A stretch of 64,000 bases of DNA, from assembly GCA_900170005.1 (NCBI GenBank), contig LT827128.1:1178001-1242000 (forward strand), given 5' to 3'. Shown piece after piece: positions 1-8,731 of the stretch; the first letter of the stretch is position 1; each line of letters begins with the position of its first letter. The notes below the pieces were generated by a model that saw nothing but the letters and a program-made list of their open reading frames with translations, did no database searches and was not told where the DNA came from. This DNA is from Gordonibacter massiliensis (ex Traore et al. 2017) (lineage in GTDB: Bacteria > Actinomycetota > Coriobacteriia > Coriobacteriales > Eggerthellaceae). Made by a program: the position numbers and the translations under genes.

Positions 1-1101
<1,101 letters not shown>

Positions 1102-1121
1102 TCATCCGACAAATCAGGCCG

Positions 1122-1150
1122 TTTAATTAACACATGAGGCTAATTATAAT
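1122..1150 (+). promoter_or_regulatory. Promoter for the HXXEE unit
   Basis: A consensus TATAAT at 1145-1150 lies 17 bases after a weak -35 (TTTAAT, 1122-1127). The -35 overlaps the palindrome TTAATTAA, a plausible TetR binding position between the divergent genes. Confidence 0.5.
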
Positions 1151-1187
1151 CGACATGACGAACGCGTTGCATGAAGGAGGCTTGCGA

Positions 1188-1238
1188 ATGGAACCTACAT
1201 GGTTCGACATGAATTGGGTGTGGCTGAGAAGCCGATGA
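1188..1238 (+). CDS. Possible 16-residue leader peptide
   Basis: An ATG at 1188 sits seven bases after AAGGAGG, one of the strongest ribosome-binding sites in the window. It opens a 16-codon frame (MEPTWFDMNWVWLRSR) ending in TGA at 1236-1238, 17 bases before the HXXEE start. The peptide is rich in tryptophan (three of 16). It may serve translational coupling or be a genuine small protein. There is no homology evidence, and a chance ORF remains possible. Confidence 0.35.
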   Translation: MEPTWFDMNWVWLRSR

Positions 1239-1255
1239 AGCGAGGGTGACGTGAC

Positions 1256-1930
1256 ATGAACAATGTTAAGAAGGCGCTCAGCGTATGGTGCGACAAGGCG
1301 TGGCTTGCGGCGGTGTACGCTTTGGGCCTTGCAGCGCTTGCCGTCCTCGTTTTCAACTGGGGGAACCTGAGCGTTGCGGAGAGGATCGCCTGGGCGCTGG
1401 CGGTCGGCATACCGATGCACGTGTTCGAGGAGAACACGTGGCCGGGTGGTTTCTTCTACATGAACAACCTGAGCTTCGGCTCGACGGAGCCGCTCGTCTA
1501 TCCGCAGAACCGCGCCACCAACATGGTCACCAACCTCGGCGCGGAAATCGTGTTCGTGCTGATCGCGGTCAGGACCGACGCGCTCGGAGCGACCGCCGTG
1601 ACGGTTGCGGTGTTCTTCGGATTCGTGGAGCTGCTCAACCACACGCGCGAGGGCATCGGCATGTACCGGCGATTCAAGGACAAGGGGAAGAGGACGATAT
1701 ACGCCCCCGGAGAGGCGACGTCGCTGCTCGTTTTGGCTCCGCTCTCCGTCTTCGGCATCGTCTGGTTGGCGAACAACGCCTTTGAATGGACGCAGGTTTT
1801 GGCGGGGCTCGGGATATGCCTGGGCGTCGCCGTGCTCCTCATCCTCGTTCCCTTCGCCTTCAACCTGCGCGTCAAGAGCAAGACGTTCGCTTTTGAAGAT
1901 GCGAAGTATTTCGAGAAGTACCTCGGCTAG
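1256..1930 (+). CDS. HXXEE domain membrane protein
   Basis: A protein of 224 residues with about five or six hydrophobic helices (near 18-35, 42-55, 95-120, 145-165 and 175-195). It carries the family-defining HVFEE motif at residues 55-59 and a second conserved polar pair in FVELLNHTREG within a membrane helix. HXXEE proteins are integral membrane proteins of unknown activity. The buried His/Glu residues suggest a metal site or acid-base chemistry, but this is inference. The start ATG follows GAGGGTGA. The gene is divergent from a TetR regulator and preceded by a Trp-rich mini-ORF, so expression is probably inducible. Its charged C-terminus (KSKTFAFEDAKYFEKYLG) is likely cytoplasmic. Confidence 0.8.
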   Translation: MNNVKKALSVWCDKAWLAAVYALGLAALAVLVFNWGNLSVAERIAWALAVGIPMHVFEENTWPGGFFYMNNLSFGSTEPLVYPQNRATNMVTNLGAEIVFVLIAVRTDALGATAVTVAVFFGFVELLNHTREGIGMYRRFKDKGKRTIYAPGEATSLLVLAPLSVFGIVWLANNAFEWTQVLAGLGICLGVAVLLILVPFAFNLRVKSKTFAFEDAKYFEKYLG

Positions 1931-2077
1931 CCAATAAACGGGAGGGACGCTACGAGCATCTTCCCGTGCGACGAGCAAGCCAGCACAGCCAACACGACAA
2001 CGGCGGAGCGAGGCCGCGGCGGGCGACGCACCTGCATATAACAGGTCCTTCTCCCTGTGCGCCGGAAGCGCAGGCTG

Positions 2078-2902
2078 CTAGGCGTCCAATTCCGCGAGGC
2101 GCGCTTGGGCGGCGGCCGCGGCGGGCAGACGGTTGCCGTGCTCTGCGACGAACCGCAGGCACTCCCGCTCGCGGGCCGCGTCGCCCTGACGGCGGCGGAC
2201 CTCCGCCTCGTCGGCGGCGGCCAGCACGCGCATGCGCAGCGGGTAGGCGGCTTGGGAGCGCACGTGCTCGAACTTCTCCGCCAGCGCGTCGTCGTCGCCA
2301 TCCAACCGGGTTCCCAGCACGCCGCGCTCCCACGCCAGGAAGTTGCGCCGCTGGGCGCTCTCCTCGTCCACCGCGCCGGCCAGCAGCCGTTCGGCCTCCT
2401 CGACCACGCCAAGCGCGACCTGGGCGCCCAGCAGCCTGAGCACTACGGGCTCCATGTTCACGAACAGCGCCGCGCGAACCTTCGGATCCTGCGTTTGAGC
2501 GGCGCTCGCGCGCATGTTCTCGCCGATGCGCGCGGCCTCTTCCGCCCGCCCCTCGTCGGCCAGCGCGAGCGCGTAGAACGAGAGGAACCACGAGTCCGCC
2601 TCCGTGTACGGCGCCTTCACGGCACCGGCGGGCACGGCGGCCTGCTCCAGGAAAGCCGGCGGATCGCAGGCGTCGTTGTAGAGCGACACGATGGCGTCGG
2701 CTTTCCGGTCCGCCTGCCGGCCCATGATGCGCGGCAGCGCGTAGAGGCAGGCGACGAACAGCATGAGCGACGAGAACAGCCCCGGCAGCGTCTTGACCAC
2801 GTTGCCGCCCATGACCACCGAGAAGGCGGCCAGGGAGGCCACGGGTATCAGCACGGACAGCGCGTAGGCGGCGATCAGGTACTTCTTGAAATAGGGCAGC
2901 AT
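2078..2902 (-). CDS. Hypothetical membrane-anchored protein with helical repeat-like domain
   Basis: 274 residues from the ATG complementary to 2900-2902, preceded by GAGGAGAGCC. Two hydrophobic helices near the N-terminus (about residues 8-30 and 37-58) are followed by about 210 residues of alanine- and arginine-rich helix with many acidic residues. The soluble part contains phrases such as DSWFLSFYALALADEGRAEEAARIGE that resemble tetratricopeptide-like helical pairs, although no clear TPR consensus could be aligned. No family was recognised. It stands alone between a convergent HXXEE gene and a repeat-filled gap, so context gives no function. The 147 bases at 1931-2077 show no gene. Confidence 0.65.
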   Translation of the reverse strand: MLPYFKKYLIAAYALSVLIPVASLAAFSVVMGGNVVKTLPGLFSSLMLFVACLYALPRIMGRQADRKADAIVSLYNDACDPPAFLEQAAVPAGAVKAPYTEADSWFLSFYALALADEGRAEEAARIGENMRASAAQTQDPKVRAALFVNMEPVVLRLLGAQVALGVVEEAERLLAGAVDEESAQRRNFLAWERGVLGTRLDGDDDALAEKFEHVRSQAAYPLRMRVLAAADEAEVRRRQGDAARERECLRFVAEHGNRLPAAAAAQARLAELDA

Positions 2903-2995
2903 GGCTCTCCTCAAAAGCGGTTAGGAGCCAGTATAGCGGATGCGCGGAGCGGGCGACCCGTCGCCCTTCCGAACGCGTGCGGCCCTCTTGCCCTT

Positions 2996-3103
2996 CCGTA
3001 GGGGCGCTCTCCAGAGCGCCCGTTCCGGCGAAGCCGGAAAAGCGACCGCGGCCCGCGTTCTCGCGCTCCGCGCGAGCGGGCGCTCTGGAGAGCGCCCCTA
3101 CGG
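2996..3103. repeat. Palindromic dispersed element, copy A (GTAGGGGCG family)
   Basis: The left end CCGTAGGGGCGCTCTCCAGA is the exact inverse of the right end (CTCTGGAGAGCGCCCCTACGG). Each arm also contains its own GCGCTCTCCAGAGCGC palindrome. Inner hairpins TTCCGGCGAAGCCGGAA and CTCGCGCTCCGCGCGAG fill the middle. The same plan recurs at 16178, 34705, 48536 and 53544. It has the look of a non-autonomous, MITE-like or REP-like element. Confidence 0.8.
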
Positions 3104-3108
3104 GAGGA

Positions 3109-3186
3109 CATGCCGCATGAGCGAACGACACGGGGGCATGCCGCATGAACCAGCGCGAGCGAGCGACATGGGGGCATGCCGCATGA
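3109..3186. repeat. Short tandem repeat (three CATGCCGCATGA units)
   Basis: CATGCCGCATGA occurs at 3109-3120, 3137-3148 and 3175-3186. The copies are separated by related spacers that contain GCGA and end in GGGGG. The repeat lies between element A and the stop codon of the AmrS gene. A similar GCATGCCGCA phrase occurs near 17497. Confidence 0.7.
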
Positions 3187-3216
3187 TCGAGCGCGAACGG
3201 GCTCGGGCGCGGCTTC

Positions 3217-4206
3217 TCAGCAGTTGCCCAGCAGCACGTCGTTCAGATGGCGGCGGGCGACGGCGGCGAGCTCGCGCAGGGTGGACACGGGCGTGGGCGC
3301 GCGGTCGGCCATGCGATGGCAGGGGAAGAAGCGCGTGAGGTGGTACGGGATGGCGGGATCGAGGGAGGCGAGCCAAGCGGCCGTGGCGTCGATCTCGGCG
3401 GCGTCGTCGTTCAAGCCGGGCACCACGAGCGTCGTCACCTCCACGTGGCACGTCGGACAGGCGGACAGAGCGGCTATCGTTTCCTTCACCGTGTCCAAGT
3501 CGCCGCCCACCAGGTCGTAGAAGTCCCGCGTGAACCCTTTGAGGTCGATGTTGGCGGCGTCGAGATACGGCAGCACCTCGGCGAGCGGCCCGGGATTGAC
3601 CACGCCGTTGCTCACGACGACGTTCGCCAACCCGGCCTCGCGGGCGAGCCGGGCGGTGTCGCGCACGAACTCGAAGCCGACGAAGGGCTCGTTGTACGTG
3701 TAGGCTATGCCGACGCATCCGCGCGGGCGCGCCTCCGCCGCCAGCGCCACGAGCTCGGCCGGTTCCAGCGCGCGCCACGCCACGTCACCCTCGCCCGCGC
3801 AGGCTATCTCGGCGTTCTGACAGAACGGGCAGCGCAGGTTGCAGCCGTAGGAGCCTGCGGACAGCACGAGCGCGCCGGGGCGCCAGCGCGCGAGGGGCTT
3901 CTTCTCCACGGGGTCGAGCGCGAGCGACGTCACGCGGCCGTAGTTCTCGCAGGCCACTTCCCCGCCCCGCGCGACGCGGGCGCGGCATATCCCGTGGCGG
4001 CCCTCGGCGGGGGCGCAGGCGTGCGGGCAGATGCGGCAGACGGCGCGGGCCGCGCGCGAAGCAGGGTCCGTAACCGAGTCGGCACGCTCGGGCCCGGGCG
4101 CAACGACCGACGCGTCCTCGAGCGCCGGCGCTCGTCCGCCCGCCGATCCGCGCCGGCGCGCTCCCTCGACCCGCTCAACCACGCCGGGCCCCGCCTCCGC
4201 GGTCAT
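3217..4206 (-). CDS. amrS: AmmeMemoRadiSam system radical SAM enzyme
   Basis: 329 residues. An N-terminal cysteine-rich segment (CRICPHAC and HGICRAR) is followed by the radical SAM cluster motif CNLRCPFC within SYGCNLRCPFCQN. Further conserved segments are AYTYNEPFVGFEF, VVVSNGVVNPGPL, NIDLKGFTRDFY and PGLNDD. These match the PflA-related AmrS family, a companion of the MEMO and AMMECR1 proteins whose substrate is unknown. The start ATG (complement of 4204-4206) lies inside the upstream gene, giving a 32-base overlap with the AmrB-AmrA fusion and implying translational coupling. An alternative longer frame reads through the upstream gene and is not credible. Downstream is a repeat-rich gap without further operon members. 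Confidence 0.9.
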   Translation of the reverse strand: MTAEAGPGVVERVEGARRRGSAGGRAPALEDASVVAPGPERADSVTDPASRAARAVCRICPHACAPAEGRHGICRARVARGGEVACENYGRVTSLALDPVEKKPLARWRPGALVLSAGSYGCNLRCPFCQNAEIACAGEGDVAWRALEPAELVALAAEARPRGCVGIAYTYNEPFVGFEFVRDTARLAREAGLANVVVSNGVVNPGPLAEVLPYLDAANIDLKGFTRDFYDLVGGDLDTVKETIAALSACPTCHVEVTTLVVPGLNDDAAEIDATAAWLASLDPAIPYHLTRFFPCHRMADRAPTPVSTLRELAAVARRHLNDVLLGNC

Positions 4207-5599
4207 GGCGCACGACCTCGAAGCGCTGAAGGCGCACGCCCTCTTCGTCGGGCGCGATGCCCGCCTTGGCGCGCGCGATGGAAACCTGCTCGGCCACCGT
4301 GTCCACACCTTCCAGATTCGGCAGCAGCAGGCCGCGGCGCCAGCCCTTCTCGACGATCACGCCGTAACGCGCGGGATCGAGCTGCGCCTCGGAATCGACG
4401 GGCTCGGGCGGGAACAGCACGTCCACCGAATATGACAGGGCGTCCAGCTCCTCCTCTCCCACCGGCGGGAACCGCGGATCCTCGCTCGCGGCGGCCACGC
4501 CGTTGCGGATGATCTCGTCGGCCACGGATCCGGTGACGGGCTCGATGGTTCCGATGCAGCCGCGCAGGTCGCCGCCCTCGTGCAGCGACACGAACACGCC
4601 GGCGCGCGCGTCGGCGAGCTCGGGCGGCAGCCCTTCGGGGCGCGCGATGGGGCGCCCCGTGCTCACGAACCCCTCCACCGAGGCGCGCGCCAGCGCGACG
4701 AACGGGTCGACGCCGCCCTCGCCCGCCGCTTCGTCGGCAGCGTCGCGCTTGTCGGCCGCCGCGTCCACCGCCGCGGCCACCGCACCGTCGCCGTCGGCTC
4801 CCTTGACCTCGAAAGCCGCCACGGCGTAACCCACGCCGAAGGGGCCTTCGTAGCTCAAGAGCTCGTGGGTGCAGGCAAGACCGTCCAACGCGCCCGCCAT
4901 GATCTGGAACGAGCGCAGCCCGCATTCGGCGGCCGCTTCGAGGAACGCCTCGTCGAACGCGAACAGCCCTTCGAGGTCGCCCGCGTCGAGCAGGTCCGTG
5001 ACGTCGCGGTCGAACACGGGCCCCTCCGGCGCGAAGCCGTAGGGACCGCTCTCCTTGAGCTTGTGCGAAAGGTCGCCCGAGGCCACGAGCACGCAGCTCC
5101 GATCCAGGTCGCGCGCGGCTTCGGCGATGCAGCGGCCGATCTCCCGATGGTCGGCCGGAGGCAGGCCCGCCAAGCCCACGCGCACGAGCCGGTAGCCCGC
5201 GTAGCGCTCGTTCACGAAGTGCAGCGGCACGAAGGTGGCGTGGTCGAGCTCGCCGTCGCGCATGCCGCTGCCGCAGATGGGCACGCCGCGCGCGCGGGCG
5301 CAAGCCGACACCGCGGCGGCGAAGGAGGGATCGTAGGGCACGTTCATGGCCGCGTCCCAAGCGCCGAACTGCCCCATGTCGCCATGGGCGGCGTCGCCGG
5401 TTGAGATGTGGAAGCAATCGTAGTAGAGCGGGGCATGGGGCGAGACGACCACGATGGTGTCGGGCGCATGGGCGGCGATGCGCCGGGCCACCTCCTCGTA
5501 GGCGTCGACGGTGCGTTGGATGGCGCGCTCCTCGCCATGCCCGACGGCGGGCACGATGAGCGGCGGATGGGGTACGACGTAGGCGGCGGCGATGCTCAT
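4175..5599 (-). CDS. AmmeMemoRadiSam AmrB-AmrA fusion (MEMO1 + AMMECR1)
   Basis: 474 residues in two domains. Residues 1 to about 265 are a MEMO-like (AmrB) domain, beginning with the conserved AAAYVVPHPPLIVPAVG and containing VVVSPHAPLYYD, DHATFVPLHF and ASGDLSHKLKESGPYG. Its histidines correspond to the metal-binding site of MEMO/LigB-type folds. After an Ala/Asp-rich linker (about 275-300), an AMMECR1 (AmrA) domain follows, with GVFVSLHEGGDLRGCIGTIEP and AASEDPRFPPV. The start ATG (complement of 5597-5599) follows AAGGAGCTGCAC. TACAAT (complement of 5671-5676) is a possible -10. A fused AmrB-AmrA overlapping amrS is evidence that all three proteins act together, but the reaction remains uncharacterised. 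Confidence 0.9.
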   Translation of the reverse strand: MSIAAAYVVPHPPLIVPAVGHGEERAIQRTVDAYEEVARRIAAHAPDTIVVVSPHAPLYYDCFHISTGDAAHGDMGQFGAWDAAMNVPYDPSFAAAVSACARARGVPICGSGMRDGELDHATFVPLHFVNERYAGYRLVRVGLAGLPPADHREIGRCIAEAARDLDRSCVLVASGDLSHKLKESGPYGFAPEGPVFDRDVTDLLDAGDLEGLFAFDEAFLEAAAECGLRSFQIMAGALDGLACTHELLSYEGPFGVGYAVAAFEVKGADGDGAVAAAVDAAADKRDAADEAAGEGGVDPFVALARASVEGFVSTGRPIARPEGLPPELADARAGVFVSLHEGGDLRGCIGTIEPVTGSVADEIIRNGVAAASEDPRFPPVGEEELDALSYSVDVLFPPEPVDSEAQLDPARYGVIVEKGWRRGLLLPNLEGVDTVAEQVSIARAKAGIAPDEEGVRLQRFEVVRHDRGGGARRG

Positions 5600-5822
5600 G
5601 TGCAGCTCCTTCAGCAAGACCGGCCCGAAGCGCGCAGGCGAGGCACCACGCGAAGCGGGCGTTTTCCGCCATTGTACACCGCTCGGGCCCGGCCCGCGAG
5701 CCGTGCCCGCCCCCGCCGCCGATCCGGCACGCAAGCGTTGCCGGGAGCGCGGTTCGCCGACCGTCCCGCCGAACGCCCGAGGCGCGCGACGGATTGCATA
5801 GCCTCTGCCCAGAGTCCGCTCG

Positions 5823-6653
5823 CTACCTCGCCGACGCAGCGACGGCGGCGCGCGTCTCCTCAAGCCCTGCCCGACGGGCAGCGGATTCGTCCGCAACGCA
5901 GCGAGCCACGCTCGCGATGAGAAGGCGCGGGTCATCCCGCACCTGCCAATCCTCCAAAGCCCGCAGGTAATCGGAGCGCAGCGAGGCCTTGATGGCGATG
6001 GGCGGATAGCCCGCTTGGCCCAGAAGGTAATTCAGCAGGATGCGACCTGCGCGGCCGTTTCCGTCCTGAAAGGGGTGGATCATCTCGAACATCGCGTGGA
6101 ACGCCGCAGCCTTCACGATGGCCGGCTCCGCCGAGCGATCGCAGGCGAACACCAGGTCGGCCATGAACTCGCGCAGACGAGTCGCCGAGGCGGGGACGGT
6201 TTCGGAACCGCTGATGTAAACGGCGCTCGTACGGTAGCTCCCGCGCGTGCGCGGCTGGCAGTCGAGCGCGGTTTTCTCGTGAACGTCCTTCACGAGCTCC
6301 TCGGTCAACGGCCTTCCGCTCTCGAGGGCCTCTTGCGCGTACTCGCAGCCCTCGGCGATGCCGCGCGCGGCGAACACGTCGCGCAAGCGTTTGCTGCCCG
6401 CGTCGGACGGCATGAACTCCCCTTCGAGCACCAGCTCGGTGTCGGCCAGCGTAAGGGTGCTGCCCTCGATAGCCGCGGAGTTGTAGGTGAACCTGACGAG
6501 AAACGCCTCGTCGTAGCTTCGCAGGGCGATCCGGTCGTGCTCGGACAAAGGAAACATGTCCCTCAGCCGGCCCACTTGGTCCTCCGCCTCGTCAAGCAGA
6601 CCTTCGTAGACCGATGAGGGAAGGTTGAACGCTCGATGGATCTTCTCCTGCAT
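5823..6653 (-). CDS. Fic family protein with N-terminal inhibitory helix
   Basis: 276 residues from the ATG complementary to 6651-6653. The Fic catalytic motif is intact as HPFQDGNGRAGR. Fic enzymes transfer AMP or another nucleotide part onto a target hydroxyl, using this His and a metal-binding acid. The N-terminal segment contains TYNSAAIEGSTL, which fits the (S/T)xxxE(G/N) inhibitory motif of self-restrained Fic proteins, so this would be an autoinhibited class II enzyme. The region before the core carries the Fic_N-like helical domain. No antitoxin or partner gene adjoins it; it is a single gene between the amr unit and fdhD. Its target is unknown. TATAAT on the minus strand (complement of 6678-6683) is the probable -10. 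Confidence 0.88.
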   Translation of the reverse strand: MQEKIHRAFNLPSSVYEGLLDEAEDQVGRLRDMFPLSEHDRIALRSYDEAFLVRFTYNSAAIEGSTLTLADTELVLEGEFMPSDAGSKRLRDVFAARGIAEGCEYAQEALESGRPLTEELVKDVHEKTALDCQPRTRGSYRTSAVYISGSETVPASATRLREFMADLVFACDRSAEPAIVKAAAFHAMFEMIHPFQDGNGRAGRILLNYLLGQAGYPPIAIKASLRSDYLRALEDWQVRDDPRLLIASVARCVADESAARRAGLEETRAAVAASAR

Positions 6654-6677
6654 AGATGCCGTCCTTTCGTCGCGGAC

Positions 6678-6683
6678 ATTATA
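6678..6683 (-). promoter_or_regulatory. -10 element of the fic gene
   Basis: A consensus TATAAT (complement) lies 25 bases upstream of the Fic start codon. The -35 region is weak. It directly abuts the end of the convergently ordered formate dehydrogenase gene block. Confidence 0.5.
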
Positions 6684-6725
6684 CCGCACCGAAAGGACGA
6701 CCGAAGAAGAGCCGTCATCCGACCC

Positions 6726-7478
6726 CTACCCCGTTACGCGGTCGGGGCAGGAGAGCACGCGCAGGCGGCCGTCGCGGCAGTGCGACACCAGCGTCACGCC
6801 CAGCTCCTCGGCGCGGCGGGCGGCCTCGTCGGTGGCGGACTTGCGCGACACGAGCACGGGACAGCCGGCGCGATGGGCCTTGAGCGCCATCTCGCAGCTG
6901 ATGCGGCCCGTGATGAACAGCGCCTTGTCTCCCACGCCCACGCGGTCGAGCCACGCCTGGCCGATGAGCTTGTCCATGGCGTTGTGGCGTCCGATGTCCT
7001 CGCGCACGAGCAGGAGCCCGCCCGCGCGGCCGTCGCCCAAACCGCAGCCGTGCACGCACTCGCCGGTGTTGCGGCGCGGGCTGCGCTCGCAGAGCTCGTC
7101 CATCTGGGCCAGCAGCGCGTCGGCGTCGAAGCGCGCGTTCGTTTCGAGGCGCGCGGGAGCCGGCACGTCGCCGCCGCCCGAGAGCAGCGCCGAGCGGGCG
7201 CAGCCGGCCGAGGTCACGCGATGCAGCGGAACGTAGCCGTCCGCGGCGCGCTCCCCGCTGGCCACGTACACCGCCGCCGCCTCGGGGTCGGCCGTGACCT
7301 CCACGAAGCGCTCGCGGTCGGCGATGAGCCCCTCGGACAACAGGTAGCCCACGGCCAGCTCGGCCAAGTCGTAAGGGCTGCCCTGGCTCACCGCCACGGG
7401 CGCGTCGTTCAGGAATATGCGTATGGGCCGCTCGGCCGTGGTGCGCGGCGCGGATGCCCGGTACTCTATAACGGCCAT
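6726..7478 (-). CDS. fdhD: FdhD, sulfurtransferase / maturation factor for formate dehydrogenase
   Basis: 250 residues. FdhD takes persulfide sulfur from a cysteine desulfurase and passes it to the bis-MGD cofactor before insertion into formate dehydrogenase. Family segments are PYDLAELAVGYLLSEGLI, REDIGRHNAMDKLIGQ, FITGRISCEMALKA and SATDEAARRAEELGVTL. The usual N-proximal cysteine pair is reduced: the equivalent stretch reads HRVTSAGCARSAL with only Cys93, so sulfur transfer would rest on one cysteine here. The start ATG (complement of 7476-7478) follows AAAGGAGGCCGC. It is the last gene of the fdnGHI-fdhE-fdhD block, 94 bases after fdhE, and probably shares its transcript. Confidence 0.92.
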   Translation of the reverse strand: MAVIEYRASAPRTTAERPIRIFLNDAPVAVSQGSPYDLAELAVGYLLSEGLIADRERFVEVTADPEAAAVYVASGERAADGYVPLHRVTSAGCARSALLSGGGDVPAPARLETNARFDADALLAQMDELCERSPRRNTGECVHGCGLGDGRAGGLLLVREDIGRHNAMDKLIGQAWLDRVGVGDKALFITGRISCEMALKAHRAGCPVLVSRKSATDEAARRAEELGVTLVSHCRDGRLRVLSCPDRVTG

Positions 7479-7572
7479 GCGGCCTCCTTTCCTCGTAGGT
7501 TTCCGAGACGGCGCCTTTTCGCGGCGCCTTCCCGCTTTCGATGCTAGCGCTCGGCCGGCGGATGCGCGGGGG

Positions 7573-8472
7573 CTATTCGGCGGGCGCGCCCGCTCCGCCG
7601 GCGAAGGCCGGATCGGCCGCTATGGCGTCGAGGCGCGCCATGACCACGTCTTCGACCTCGAACGAGAACGGCGCGAGCGCGTCGTCGGCGTACACGGTGC
7701 GCATATAGCCGCCGCACTCGTCGCACGTGGCGATGCGGTGGGCGTCGTCGCCCTCCACGTTGAAGTAGTGCAGGCGCCCCTGGTTCTGCGTGCCGCAGCG
7801 CGCGCAGCGCACGCGCTCGATCTCCCACGTCGTGCCGCACTGGGCGCACCAGAGCGTCTTGCCGCGCCCCTGCGTGGAGTTCTCGCCCCCCACGCGCGCT
7901 GCCACCGGCGCGCCGCCGCACACCGGGCAGTCGAGCGGACGCGGCGCCTCGCAGCCGGCCTGGTCGAGCGCGCGTGAGACGGCGCGCGCGGGAGCTTCCA
8001 GCTGGGAGCGCAACGCGAGCGACGCCACGAGCGCCGCCGTGCGGGCCTGCCCCTCGGTCATGCCGTCGTCGACCAGCAGGTCCGCCACTGCGTCGAGGTA
8101 GGCCGCCGGATCCTTGCCGGCCTCGGCGAGCGGGCTCGCGGCCACGATGCGATCCCACTTCGTGCGGCCGAGCGCGTCGGCCGCGCCTTCGTCGAAGCCG
8201 CCGTGCTCGGCCGCGCAGGCGGCCGCGCGCGCGAGGCCCTCCGCGAACGGGGCGGCCTCCACCGCGGCCGGCGCGTGCGCGAACACGGGCTCGCCCGCCG
8301 CGTACCAAGCGCGCAGGTCGGCATCGGACGGAACGTCGTAGCCGGCGCCGGGCGCCGCATCCGCGCTCGCAGCGTCCCAGAGCTTGCGGAAGAACTCCAG
8401 GCGCGCGGCGTCTCCCTCGTCGAGCTTGCCGCGGTAGGCGGCGAGAGCCGCGTCGATTGCTTTCAGGTTCAT
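7573..8472 (-). CDS. fdhE: FdhE, formate dehydrogenase accessory protein
   Basis: 299 residues. The C-terminal half carries four CxxC knuckles in order (CPVCGG, CAQCGT, CARCGT, CDECGG), the FdhE pattern of two rubredoxin-like iron sites. The N-terminal half is alpha-helical and alanine-rich, with the LEFFRKLWDAA and LRAWYAAGEPVF phrases. In enterobacteria FdhE interacts with the catalytic subunit and is needed for active respiratory formate dehydrogenase. The start ATG follows AAGGAACCC. A 258-base gap holding a dispersed repeat and two GC-rich hairpins separates it from fdnI, so part of the transcript may end there and fdhE-fdhD may be expressed at a lower level. Confidence 0.92.
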   Translation of the reverse strand: MNLKAIDAALAAYRGKLDEGDAARLEFFRKLWDAASADAAPGAGYDVPSDADLRAWYAAGEPVFAHAPAAVEAAPFAEGLARAAACAAEHGGFDEGAADALGRTKWDRIVAASPLAEAGKDPAAYLDAVADLLVDDGMTEGQARTAALVASLALRSQLEAPARAVSRALDQAGCEAPRPLDCPVCGGAPVAARVGGENSTQGRGKTLWCAQCGTTWEIERVRCARCGTQNQGRLHYFNVEGDDAHRIATCDECGGYMRTVYADDALAPFSFEVEDVVMARLDAIAADPAFAGGAGAPAE

Positions 8473-8500
8473 AGGGTTCCTTGTCGTGTCTCGGTTTGCT

Positions 8501-8602
8501 TGCCATCCTGAGCGCAGGCCGTGCGGCGGGCGTCAAGGCGTCGTTGCCGACGCAGAAGATCCTTCGACTCCGCCGCCTTCGGCGGCTCCACTCAGGATGA
8601 CA
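8501..8602. repeat. Dispersed repeat with TCATCCTGAG/CTCAGGATGA ends, copy 1
   Basis: The left end TGCCATCCTGAGCGCAG and the right end CTCAGGATGACA are inverted. The interior carries AGAAGATCCTTCGACTCCG and a CGCCGCCTTCGGCGGC hairpin. The same words recur at 51376-51421 and, in several copies, at 59394-59600. This is the widespread bacterial intergenic repeat whose translated form reads CHPERS-like. Confidence 0.8.
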
Positions 8603-8656
8603 ACCAGGTTCCTTGCTTAGGCGGCTCAGCGCCGTCGAGCGGCGCGATGCTCGACG

Positions 8657-8722
8657 CAGTCCCCGCTCCCGTTAAACGGGGACTGCGCGGCGGCACCCTG
8701 CCCTGCGAGGGACGGGGTGCCG
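8657..8722 (-). terminator. Two GC-rich hairpins after fdnI
   Basis: CAGTCCCCG...CGGGGACTG (8657-8685) and CGGCACCC...GGGTGCCG (8691-8722) form two adjacent stems directly downstream of the fdnI stop codon at 8732. Neither is followed by a clear U run, so they may act as a weak or factor-dependent terminator or as an mRNA 3'-end stabiliser between fdnGHI and fdhED. Confidence 0.45.
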
Positions 8723-8731
8723 CGGTCGTCC

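Noticed and set aside
3109-3186. CRISPR-like array
   Set aside because: Repeat units are 12 bases with unequal, related spacers and there are no cas genes.
4309-5599. amrS extended to 363 residues
   Set aside because: The extra residues come from a shifted frame of the AmrB-AmrA gene and resemble no family.
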